This document shows, piece by piece, positions 12,001 to 18,900 of a DNA stretch of 29,845 bases (positions within the stretch are counted from its first letter, which is position 1; every line of letters begins with the position of its first letter). Below the pieces are notes generated by a model. It saw nothing but the letters and a program-made list of their open reading frames with translations. It had not been told where the DNA came from and did not search any database. A program made the position numbers and the translations under genes. Source of the stretch: a virus; IMG/VR virus record IMGVR_UViG_3300030085_003861, positions 1 through 29,845 of that record, one strand, 5' to 3'.

Positions 12001-15000
12001 GACTCCTGTTGATAAGTTGGTCTCTGTTTCTAGATGATATTTGGCGTCTGCAAGTGTCTTTCTTACACCTGTTTCGGAATATATCTGATTACCAGAAACA
12101 TTTGTTGATAATCGTGACGGATCAAACATGTTTGAAAAATACCTTGCCGGTCTTGTCAACGCCATTGTTTTCATGACTGAGAAAGGATATGAACTTGATC
12201 TTCTCCACGCCGTTTCCGCTGGCGCTTGATCGCCGAACTTCCAGGCGTTGGACCTTCCACGGATGTCGAAATTGTCTACAAGTCCTGCGGCCAATGGATC
12301 CAATAGGTTTCCTGATGCATCTACAGGAAGGTAAGATTTTATTTCAGGCTTGGCGTATCTTCCAGTTTGACTTGCAATAGCGTCCCATAATACATCGTTA
12401 CCTGATGTGTATGGTGCACTTCCGTATGTGTCTTCCCAATCTGAAGGCTTTTCAGAGTGGCCTAACATCTCCCATGGTCTGACATGTGGAGCATCTGTGT
12501 CATAAAAATATTTGTAGATACCTCTCCAATATCCTGGCAAATTCTCACCAATTAATCTGCCTTTTGATCTAGCGTAGTTGTAAGTGAATGGCGATCCTTC
12601 TGTGTACACTGTGTTATTGATGTATTGAACATTGTTCCGTCCCGCCCATTGATAGAAATCTGGACCCATGATCTTTTCAACTTCGGCCAACGTGTAATCT
12701 GTTGATGTGAATGCACTTGGTAGCACATCATTGATATCAAGTAATTCAGAATCGTACGTGACTTTGATATTGTTGTAAATCCGTTTTTCTAGTTCTATTA
12801 TTAGGTCATCACGTTCATCGCCGTAAGCCTTGATAATAGATCCATCATGTTTCCTAATTACACTTGTGTCTGTCAGGTATGTTGTATCCGTGAATATTTC
12901 AGGAGTATACTTAGGATACATTCCAAGTTTAGTGGGCGACGGTGGCATGTAACTACCTGTTGTGTCAGCGTAGTCCTTTATCACTATCTTATCACCTTCT
13001 ACGAGTGCCTTCGATATAGTCACGGTATCATCTGTTGTGCTGAAAGTGTAATCACTGCCTAAAAGTAATTGCACATCGTTTACATAGACGTAAACCGCTC
13101 TGTTGCTTAATTTTGAAATGTCATGCTGTGAGTCCAAAGCGTAATCGGTTTGTGATGACCCCTGCACAGTGTATGATCTCGTGGAAACATTTTCTCCCCA
13201 TCCTAGCATGTCCTCATAGTAGAATGGAAACCCACTGTTCCTGCCCGGTGTTATAGAACTTATGATTTCATCCACTCTGTCAGCGGCGACTCCCTCGTAT
13301 GCGGTACCTGTGGCGTGTGTCAAAAATGCATTGTACCATTTTTCGTATTCCTGTCCCGCGTAGTCAACGGCTGTTATAAAGTTGGCATTCTGATCCACCA
13401 AACCGAATATTGCTGGAAGCAAGGATCCTTCGTGTTGATGAATACTACCGCCTTTCAATCTAGCATCAGGTTTGTCTCTAAGATTAGATACGCCGGGTAT
13501 TAATCCAGTAACCTCCTGGTTTTTGTCTAAAATATCCCTTACATGATTTAAAATTTGTCCGAACGTGAATGTTCCTAATTGTTCATTCAAAGCATTTGTA
13601 GATAAATTTTCTGGGACTTCATATATCCCTTTGTCTGTGACCTTATCTGCACTGCTATGACCTGCAAGTCTGATTTGATCGTTTACTTCAAGTTTTTCAC
13701 TGAACTTGACGAATTTGTTTTTTGTACCTGTCTCTAATGTGAAATCAGTTCCTAGGGTCTTTCTTGTGCCATTCACTGACACCGATACTTCTAGGTCTGT
13801 AAGATCTGCGGAATTTTTATAGAAATCGATAGGGAATAATTGTTTTTCAGTATCATCTACGGTTAAAGTCCTGATTACACGCTGTTTGCTATCACTGGTC
13901 CTTTTGATCCAGGCACTACGTGAATTATGAGTTGCCCTACCTGTGGTGTAGTGTAAGTGTCCTTCCGCTAAATTTTTTGTAAGCGTCTGGTTTCCATCCT
14001 TATAAGTGAATGTGCCGGAAGTGTGGTCAGATTCAAACACAATGTCGCCTACATTGTTCACTGTGTTGTACTTGACCTTTATGCCAAGCACTGTGTCTGT
14101 AGTGGCAGTGTCAGAAGTGGCAAAACTGAAGACCTTGGCGCCCTCGAAGGTTGAGTTAGGATATGTTGTGGCATCATCGAATGACGTATGGTTGTCGTCG
14201 AACATGGCAAACAAAGGCTGTTGGTTTACTTTGGTCTTTTCCTGCGCCTCTATGAATGTTTCCGTTGAACTGTCGTAACGAAAAGTCTTGCCTTGATTTG
14301 CAGTGCCAAATTCTATGAATATCGAGTCATCGTTGGCAGGTTCTGTGTCAGAGGCCTCGGTAAGTGCAATGACCTGTGTTGAATCACCCGCGGTAACAAA
14401 GTTGACATCATAAATTTTATTTTTTACAATAGGATCTGTGTCTGCGGTGAAAACCACCCTCATGCCATCCGCCAGAGCAACACCGTCAACAATGTAACCT
14501 GTCTGTTTGACCACTGTGCTGAATGCGTCAGTCGTCACTGTATCAAACAGCGTCACTGATTTCTTTGCTACTGTGCCATGATTGTACAACGCCAATCCTG
14601 AATCAAATTCAATGATAGGTCTCTTGGCCCTGTCGTCCTCATTCAATACCGGCGTGTAACCACCTATCCTTGCTGTCTCCTCTATCACAGATCTATGAAA
14701 CCACCTATTGTATCTCGACCAAGCATTCCTGTCTCGAGAGTCCCTCTTGATTGTCATGTAATCTTTTGTTTCCGGTGTGTAGAAGGCTTTTGCATATGGT
14801 CTTGTGTCGTATCCAACTTGATCATATAGTATTGTAGTCTCTGTGGCATATGAGCCAGGCGTAATCAAATCCTCCACGTCTGTAAGTGTAATTGCATCAC
14901 CCACACCCTCTACATAATATTCCTTGTCCTGATAATCGCTTGACACGAGAGAATTTGTAAATTTGATCTTCATGCCGTTTGAAAGATCTAAGGTTCTAAG

Positions 15001-15927
15001 ACTATAATTTTTAACCCCTATGATGTCGTCCTCAACGTTGATCGACGAGGTTGCAGTGATATCTTTGATTTGTAGTATTCCATACATGGCATCATGATTA
15101 CCACACTGATAGTACAAGGTGTTTGGAACACCTGTCGTTGGCACAGTGAAAGTTACCGTGCCGTAGTCGGCACCATTGTTTGTTACTCCTGTGTCAAATA
15201 TAGTCGAGGTCGATCCGTCTGCTGAAATTTTGGCCTTGTATGGCTCCGTCATTATCCAGAATGGATGACCTTTAGCGTTCACGTTAAATTTGTAGGTGTT
15301 TCCCCTGTAAAGAGTTATTATAGGATTGTTTTCATTTTCCCTGTGCGTGAAATTGTATGCACCTTGGGCCAGATTCTCAACAGAATATTCAAACACCGCA
15401 TTGGGACCAACCGCATCAATCTCCAATGAAGAAGGACCGCCCGGCATCCAATAGTACTCTCTGTAATTGACTAGTTTGTCGTAGTCAATTGCAGGATTCC
15501 AACTGTATATGGTTTCCTTGTTGAGCCTATCATGATTATTAACGCTACCACCGAAATATTTGATTTGATTGATATAATCGTCATAGGTACTTGTAAACTT
15601 CACCTGATCTTCAGGGTTGACAGACGTAGTATCCTTGTCGGTGTACGTCACCGCTGGTTCCAACTGGTATGCGTATCTGTCTCTGCTTGTGGCTGTTATG
15701 TATCTATCTGTTATTTGTCTGGTGTATGCATCCTGTCTGCCAATGAATCCGTCCAATCTCTCTAATGCACCTTTTTGCACCAAAGGATCTAAGGTGCTCG
15801 AAAAAAATCTTTGGTTTGCGTCTGTTCTGTAAAATGCCGGTAAATGTTGTACGGTACGCCTGTATTCGTTGTTACCCTGCTTTACGACTTCGCCATTAGT
15901 TAGAGCGTTTGTAGGATTGTCTGCCAT
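3049..15927 (-). CDS. Giant multidomain virion protein (4292 aa), probable baseplate-attached tail protein
   Basis: A single open frame of 12.9 kb in the place that gp7/gp8 take in T4 (directly after gp6). The N-terminal ~170 residues (LPAFYRTDANQRFFSSTLD, GALERLDGFIGRQDAYTR) look like a virion-anchoring region. Then come a cupredoxin-like domain (~178-290), modules such as NAWSRYNRWFHRSVI and AKRPIIEFDSGLALYNHGT (~400-460), a carbohydrate-binding-like module (1662-1698), a seven-blade FG-GAP-like propeller (~2095-2543), wedge-like mixed sequence with GEVWWDLSKVKWLWYEQ (after ~2620), two SGGSGY/PTVTI motifs, a second carbohydrate-binding-like module (3410-3441), and from ~3515 to the end repeated GDGST beta modules plus a PGVVFVGKERIEYF segment. 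It starts in a TAATG overlap with gp6 and an AGGA site. T4 gp7 has about 1030 residues, so this is about four times larger. Structural role is well supported; equivalence to gp7, or a fusion of wedge and fibre functions, is inference. Confidence 0.8.
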   Translation of the reverse strand: MADNPTNALTNGEVVKQGNNEYRRTVQHLPAFYRTDANQRFFSSTLDPLVQKGALERLDGFIGRQDAYTRQITDRYITATSRDRYAYQLEPAVTYTDKDTTSVNPEDQVKFTSTYDDYINQIKYFGGSVNNHDRLNKETIYSWNPAIDYDKLVNYREYYWMPGGPSSLEIDAVGPNAVFEYSVENLAQGAYNFTHRENENNPIITLYRGNTYKFNVNAKGHPFWIMTEPYKAKISADGSTSTIFDTGVTNNGADYGTVTFTVPTTGVPNTLYYQCGNHDAMYGILQIKDITATSSINVEDDIIGVKNYSLRTLDLSNGMKIKFTNSLVSSDYQDKEYYVEGVGDAITLTDVEDLITPGSYATETTILYDQVGYDTRPYAKAFYTPETKDYMTIKRDSRDRNAWSRYNRWFHRSVIEETARIGGYTPVLNEDDRAKRPIIEFDSGLALYNHGTVAKKSVTLFDTVTTDAFSTVVKQTGYIVDGVALADGMRVVFTADTDPIVKNKIYDVNFVTAGDSTQVIALTEASDTEPANDDSIFIEFGTANQGKTFRYDSSTETFIEAQEKTKVNQQPLFAMFDDNHTSFDDATTYPNSTFEGAKVFSFATSDTATTDTVLGIKVKYNTVNNVGDIVFESDHTSGTFTYKDGNQTLTKNLAEGHLHYTTGRATHNSRSAWIKRTSDSKQRVIRTLTVDDTEKQLFPIDFYKNSADLTDLEVSVSVNGTRKTLGTDFTLETGTKNKFVKFSEKLEVNDQIRLAGHSSADKVTDKGIYEVPENLSTNALNEQLGTFTFGQILNHVRDILDKNQEVTGLIPGVSNLRDKPDARLKGGSIHQHEGSLLPAIFGLVDQNANFITAVDYAGQEYEKWYNAFLTHATGTAYEGVAADRVDEIISSITPGRNSGFPFYYEDMLGWGENVSTRSYTVQGSSQTDYALDSQHDISKLSNRAVYVYVNDVQLLLGSDYTFSTTDDTVTISKALVEGDKIVIKDYADTTGSYMPPSPTKLGMYPKYTPEIFTDTTYLTDTSVIRKHDGSIIKAYGDERDDLIIELEKRIYNNIKVTYDSELLDINDVLPSAFTSTDYTLAEVEKIMGPDFYQWAGRNNVQYINNTVYTEGSPFTYNYARSKGRLIGENLPGYWRGIYKYFYDTDAPHVRPWEMLGHSEKPSDWEDTYGSAPYTSGNDVLWDAIASQTGRYAKPEIKSYLPVDASGNLLDPLAAGLVDNFDIRGRSNAWKFGDQAPAETAWRRSSSYPFSVMKTMALTRPARYFSNMFDPSRLSTNVSGNQIYSETGVRKTLADAKYHLETETNLSTGVTTRYQTAGYQPYIVNYLVYRNLDAKTFYYDKMKNLNVQLAYKLGGFTDKDNLKVLTDSVSPGSTSGSKFIPDENYKILFRTSNPVDSIYYSGVLIEKNTDISQDGSTLLGGYKVLGYSTVRPYFNFNYPVKTSTATKVAVEGSVQVEQYKYYQENTQTIPYGYVFDTIQDVTDFLLGYGHWLESQGFKFNKFSNELKETLNWQNAVREFLFWTTQEWEPGSAVTVSPAADGFELDTNNSIVGQLRNLAGDYSILDSGGRKIDINEISTKRIGKTFELGIKSDTIGLYNIALNTVQKEHVLLFDNSTVFSDIIYEPYTGFRQARLKLVGWKTAGWNGDYYAPGFVFDAAQVTYWLANTDYKIGDSVEYQGKFYVAKTNHNSGSIFASTYWTLKDNKPAPQLIPNFDYKIAQFNDFYNLESNNFDESQQQLAQRLTGYQSRDYLENLFVNDVSQYKFYQGYIREKGTQNAIDKILKAKYENEDITLDLYPEWMIRTGNFGNTDKIENIQLVLKDNEITSNPQTIELLDTSNDTISYARSDAIVKDNFYNKPVEYTAANTFSKLDYTKQGVDRDTAQIFKTAGYPQLQQVHHTAFNIEDILDLDINEIKSNELVWVANKSNLDWDVFRITSANIKIANLLMINDGEQLSITFSGSHGLSAGTSTSQADYFAISNSEEPTLNGVYQVKATPDHKSVIIDYDGSVGFIPTLEDGSTADSFGNIYKFISVRLASMDNVNDILNFDDYVDMNADLELPGDKVFADSDSSGLWRVYEKCDPYTANLLLSPDTTTADQEFGHRIVARNDGRTVVVSAPGKNQGEVHFLFRTSTEAGTSLQTQTTATMTDNNDNTSRLGESLSISTDENFVVAGAPYTNTIGLDGSTRQIDAGLIKVYVWDPVAFKYGILNTINPPTDGSTENENLNFGWAHKISEPTVASTRSSNKKYLFVSAPGHSTDTGVVYMYTWGIGADGSTYDSWTQDASIRSPAGGSTQRFGHRLAANDNGDILAVSSVAPGNAGKVEIFVRQGASDDDSTQNTFTHVQTLTGVDSDGSTINTKFGDDIAMSKDGMTLIIGAPGVDGTLAADAGAVYYYKWNADGSTNTYSLQQTINAPISQTNMRFGTRVDLNQAGNRLVIGAENFASSREMKFDLGETTFDLQDTTILDANTGSGGAFTATMYNTKFIIDDKLESDSISENDDFAKGVCMIDNSVFIGAPDDDGNTTSDGSTKVQNDGTVNHYDLTENGQYSWKNIVTETNFIDIEKLGTVFDFNSASKTIRDYYDLYDPVKGRILGVADREIDIKTSWDPAMYNVGENANTKTPWLDDHVGEVWWDLSKVKWLWYEQDTTEYRHNNWGKVFPGSSIDVYEWTESRLLPSQWDARVDTTGEIISGTALHGDDSQYSVRQKYDSRLDRFVDYYYYWVKGKTTIPGNKTMDDRHIHLHRRNTVAYVANLIENPRRFDVKYYAVTDTNKLELYNVKNLSNSDIVLNVDIRTNTSDAESHSVWKLVREGDAAYRPGTTIETRWWDSLVGKNSAGDLVPDVTLPVNERYGNSTRPRQSWYVDRYGALKEIIDYANTVLKKNQLVGQINLDNLDSKDPEPTAQSGEWDGSVDTYAELTYINTADLSGTVNYLVKADETANNNWAIYTWDGTEFSRTKIQTYNTSNYWSYTDWYKTDGDMVHDENTPIDKQVTFQYELDTLDIAVGKHVKVTSADTGGWKLFMKTATGFENIGTENGTIRLSTKLYDYSQDATGYAGEDTFDDNFFDEEPSIETRKVLTALRDDLFINDLAKEYNTLFFTGLRRVLSEQTYVDWMFKTSFINATNKVRQLDQRKTYTTGTDSWVESYINEVKPFHTKLREYKLGYDKTETQDGIFSDFDNPTFYDANTGKIRSLNVDLDTEKLTEYPYQMWYDYHKKYVKSITITSGGSGYQETPTVTILGGTTGSTGPFQIQGTSSSGATSGQFGYYYPLFTSEKQAEVYDSQNSGSGTTKSYTFDGYADTFYGPTASTSEAQSTKSGTFKMYVVPATTAATATATIQDGAVTKITLTSNGDNYTTTPTVVISGGKTDGSTPTDTAKAYANLDNDLVRDFDTTIKFDRVSSTSRVVDWAASTSYAYNDLIRYNNQLYKVTNAFTSSTDFDDNIGSVYKVYGDETGLTAADRTKGFYTPGAGMPGNELDQVMTGIDYGGTMVTGLLFSQEAGWDKAGWYDFPWDNYGTSRVKAFRADGSTAAFTFDTAPASTEVYQVYLTQDDSTRTKLTDVVRGDGSTVTFTISQTPEENALVEFIPFDDDGVLTPTDDRTLDSIVKGGLFTSALGHAPSDIILEGDEFVSPDTSYAPEETVPGQMFDTVDIKVYTSPESGVPFISEKNYRGDGTTTVFDIGDFPGTLGSVTVAVDGSVKKLTTDYTIDVKNKTITFGSAPANHSQVSTKVFAISGENYRVLNTFTGDGSTTAFLTSTRGEFNLDSTSSDIYVTIDGVPTVAYTTSTLANTITVTFSSAPGAGTFIQIAGFNKSTTSTRSFASVRSETITYDGSTNRYNLTYPAGAIGPFSGLTIVEVNGRVLRGPDNTYYTGDGSTYTYGVVSGLGDDSTVDPAKTISAASQVEVFVNGVQKNLNTHYTVDIGNQNVNFKADSVPTATDVICISTLVDHQYFVDGGTDADVILIPSSITSPYSLSASDVITVTTFNNALGMKQRREVLEGRPSGVFNLRFDTLNAGYTYVWLNGQQLIQASDYTVSGNTITVNGRTITSSDRLDVMYFAVDSAVNATGFRIFKDMLNRTFYKRISKTATTKLTLDMTTSISTMTVEDGSVLQEPNASANLPGVVFVGKERIEYFTKSGNTLGQLRRGTLGTGIKEHGSGTEVVDASGTQTIPYADTVYTNTFTGDGSTLLFALSQAPSNASELDIFIGGQRLLLTSEDGSTINYSVDGSTTAVTLSTAPASGTQIKILHKKGQVWYTALDGNPADGKGLQASTTAQAKFIANEPTNAPE
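3200..5360 (-). repeat. Array of DGST-containing beta modules in the giant protein C-terminus
   Basis: Residues about 3515-4240 of the giant protein carry repeated units of roughly 80-110 residues with the pattern (G)DGST-x-x-F ... V-x-V-x-G ... TDYTV ... I-x-F-x-x-AP. Examples are RADGSTAAFTFD, RGDGSTVTFTIS, YRGDGTTTVFDIGD, TGDGSTTAFLTS, YTGDGSTYTYGV, TGDGSTLLFALS and VDGSTTAVTLS. Such units are common in phage tail fibres (family knowledge). They are diverged at the DNA level, so this is an old protein repeat rather than a recent DNA duplication. Confidence 0.65.
5605..5700 (-). other. Carbohydrate-binding-like module 2 within the giant protein
   Basis: Residues 3410-3441 read W-A-A-S-T-S-Y ... 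ND-L-I-R-Y-N-N-Q-L-Y-K-V ... S-T-D-F. The pattern W-x4-5-Y-x3-D-x-V/I-x-Y-x3-Y-x-V-x(n)-F resembles the short aromatic fold of family 5/12 carbohydrate-binding modules. A related segment lies at 10834-10944. Ligand binding is inference. Confidence 0.4.
5821..6262 (-). repeat. Two copies of a SGGxGY..PTVxIxGG motif in the giant protein
   Basis: Two related segments about 130 residues apart encode ITSGGSGYQETPTVTILGG (about 6201-6262) and LTSNGDNYTTTPTVVISGG (about 5821-5885). This glycine-turn/beta-strand motif recurs in phage tail proteins. The segment between them is Gly/Ser/Thr-rich with many aromatic residues. Confidence 0.55.
8300..9640 (-). other. FG-GAP-like seven-blade beta-propeller within the giant protein
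   Basis: Residues about 2095-2543 show repeated blades that begin FG/LG and continue with a hydrophobic strand and a (G/S)AP or similar turn: FGHRIVARNDG...VVVSAPG, RLGESLSISTD...VVAGAP, FGWAHKISEP...LFVSAPG, FGHRLAANDNG...LAVSSVAPG, FGDDIAMSKDG...LIIGAPG, FGTRVDLNQAG...LVIGAE, FAKGVCMIDNS...FIGAPDDD. Most are followed by G-x-V-x-x-Y/F strands. This is the pattern of FG-GAP/integrin-alpha-type propellers, with seven blades by my count. Such propellers usually bind proteins or glycans. Confidence 0.65.
10834..10944 (-). other. Carbohydrate-binding-like module 1 within the giant protein
   Basis: Residues W1662 to W1698: W-L-A-N-T-D-Y-K-I-GD-S-V-E-Y-QG-K-F-Y-V-A-K ... H-N-S-G-S-I-F-x4-W. The order W, Y, GD-x-V-x-Y-x-G-x-x-Y, H-x-SG, F, W closely follows family 5/12 (chitin-binding-like) modules found in secreted glycosidases and phage fibres. 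This is a better match than the module at 5605-5700. Ligand unknown. Confidence 0.55.
15058..15396 (-). other. Cupredoxin-like domain with complete type-1 copper ligands, within the giant protein
   Basis: Residues about 178-290 show alternating beta strands (ITLYRGNTYKFNVNAKG, YGTVTFTVPTTG, LYYQCGNHDAMYGILQI). His221 in GHPFWI, Cys275, His278 and Met281 in C-G-N-H-D-A-M fit the His...Cys-x2-His-x2-Met ligand pattern of plastocyanin/azurin-type copper sites. Whether metal is bound in the virion is unknown; some phage domains of this fold are structural only. Confidence 0.6.
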
Positions 15928-15937
15928 TAGTATCCTG
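15925..15937 (-). promoter_or_regulatory. Ribosome site and stop/start overlap CAGGATACTAATG
   Basis: Identical over 13 bases to the junction at 2312-2324. AGGA lies 5 bases before the ATG of the giant gene, and TAATG joins the stop of gp6 to that ATG. Translation of the giant protein is probably coupled to gp6. Confidence 0.7.
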
Positions 15938-18900
15938 CTCCACTACTGCCAGAACTTGAACTTGATCCTGAACCTGATGTAGTAGAGCCTGACACTGCTG
16001 ATCCCGTTGTCGTGTTAGTTGTGGTTGTTGAAGTTGATGTGACTACAGTGCCCGAAGCCGTAAGTTGGTTGGCTCCTAACGCTGTGATTATCGACACATC
16101 ATCAACGGTGGCCCCACTGATGAAAATCTCGTCTGCCGCGGAATTTAGTTGGAACAGAGACCCAAAACTCTGTCCAGACTGATTTGGAACAATAACTGCT
16201 GTAAGCAAATCTGGTGCTAATTGATTGTGGATGTAAGCGGCTAGTTCTGTAAAGAAAAAAGTATCTCCAAAGTCCCAATTATCTAGGGCAAAGAATTCAT
16301 TTATTGCGGCAATTACCCTTGTTTTGACAACTGCGTCTGAAATATTTGTCTTTGGATTTTTAACAACTTTGAATGTTGCTTGTAATTCTTCTTCAGCGTT
16401 TGAACCAAACAATAATTTATATTTTACTGGATGGTACACTATTTGGTCTGATAACGATTTAAGAGGATTTAGTTTTCCAGAATAATTAATTCTCAACTGA
16501 TCTGGTGTGGATTCTGTAGGTTTGGTTCCGCCGTCTTGTAACCAAATTCTGTAAAGATTATCATACGTTCTCTCTAATAGGTATACGTCAACGATGTTCG
16601 AAACACTAGGATCGATCCTTGTTTCTTGTCCTGCATGATGTTTGTATTGGAAATCGATTGAACTTCTACCTTTCCTAGCCTGATAGTCCGTTGTAGTTGA
16701 TAATGTGTTCGTAGTAGAACTATACTTCTTGATCACGTCCTCTGCACTATCATAAAAATAAAACAACTGTTCATCTGTGTAGGTTGTGGAATTCAAGTTA
16801 ATGTCTGTTTCATTTTGCGTCACAATAAAATTGCTTGCCGCATATGGTCTGAATCTTTCTATGTTATCGTATGATGTGTATTTTTCAAAGAAAACAAATT
16901 TCGTTGATTCGGAAACTGTTGGTTCAATGAAAATGTCAAATATCTCTGGATTGTCAACGACACCGTCATCGTCACTGTCGAAGAATCCAACCTTGACTTT
17001 TCTGTTATCTTGGAAACCGTCTGCTTCCGTCACAGTGTCCACAACCTGCCACGTAATAGGATAACCAATGCTGTTTCCTGTAGACACGATACTGTTTGTT
17101 TTTAGGATTTTTACATTATCCTTTACGGTCTTGCCTGTTTTGTAATCATATATTTTTTCTTCAACATCGAAATGGAATTTATTCTGTCCTTCTGACTCGA
17201 ATATGTAATCCAGTTTTCTGTATTGTACGGTGTATGTATTTCCATCGTTTGTAAACTTGAACCACCAACTAGCGTCTGCGTTGGTACCTGTTGTTGACCC
17301 AGCGTTGGTCAAACTGAATACAGCACTCGCACTAAGGTTTGTACTTGTGATTACTTTCCAAGTCTCAGAGTCGACATCATATCTTAGGCCAAACTCTTCA
17401 TAGGCTTCGATCCTGTCTAGTAAATCTGTTTCCAACGTTGACGAGAATGATGTTGTGAAGTTAGGGATAATGGCACTAGCAACTGCTCCTTGCGGAATGA
17501 TGTTGTTTAATGTTACCGGTCCCACTCCTGACTCGAGATCTCCGGTTCCTCCGTTTGCGCCATCTCCTACCACTGCTCCTATCTTTGCCCATATTCTATC
17601 CTCAGCGTCTTCGGTTCCTGCGGTAACCAAGGTGCCGTTCAAGAAAGTTCTTGTATCTGGTGATGTGAATTTAACCAATGCACCCGGCTTCGCGAATTTC
17701 AAGTTAGAAGTTGCAAAATCGCCTAGCACAAGAGCACCACCGGATGTGAAGTAACCAGTGTTGGTGTTGGTGTTTGTTGTTGTTGAATTCCATGTGCTTG
17801 TAAGTGTGCTCACGTCTTTAGTTGAATATTTGAAATAATAGAACTGTCTGGCATATGCTTCTTTCAATCTTGCCTCAACTGATAAATCGATCGTGGATTG
17901 TATGTCACTCCTATTGTTAAACGTGAACGTAAATTGCTGGGTTGATTCTTCCCTGTAAAGTATTCCGTCTTCGGCAAAAGTGCTAACGTTAGAGTAGGCA
18001 CCCGTTGGGTCTATAATTTCTTTTGCCCTAGATATACCGGAAGCAGATCTGTTAACAGATCTCACCTTTACTATTTCCTGTGATGCACTCAAAGGCACCA
18101 CCTGATAGTCCTCCGCCGTAATCATCCTGTTCTGTGAATAATAAACCTGTGCCGCTTTTTCTTTTATTGAATCATTTGATTCGGTAGCCGCAGAATTGTA
18201 AACTGATGCCTTCAAACTTAAACTCATTGTCAATGACTGTTGTGATCCATTTGCATCTGTGTAAGGCACAGTCAATTGAATGTTTTGCATGTCTGCTGGT
18301 TGTATAGCGTACTTGGCATTGTCACTTGTTCTGTAATAAGTTCTGAAATTACCCAACGGAATGTTTGAGAAGTTACCATCTCCAAACACAAAGTCTATGG
18401 CGTCATTTGTTTTCGTCACAACATTGAAAGTATTTCTCTCTGCTTTGGATAATGAATTGTATATTGCATTATTGCCTGCCAGTGACGGAACCTTTGTCCA
18501 TGATTCTGCCAATTGTCCAAATTGATCTAGTTTATATAACCACACGTCTGTGTCATTTATGTTTTGGGTCTCAATAGGTTTAACGTAATTCGTGATAGAG
18601 GTACTGACATTGAATTCTTGGTTCTGCATGTTTCCTTGTTTGAAAAGGAAGAAAAAACCTGTGTTGTTCGAACTGTCACCTGATCCGTCTGATCTGTAAC
18701 TGTAGGTTATACCTGTGCCTGGCACTGGGGATGATTCGTAGATTGAGTCAGAACCTGAAATTGAACTTGGTACTATCTCGAACGCCCTGTTAGTGCCACC
18801 GATTGGTTTTGTAAATTTAAAAATAGGTAGATCAAATTGATTCGAACTTAAAGTGTAGACTTCTGTAGTGACCCCACCTATCGTTCCCGACTCCCTAGGA

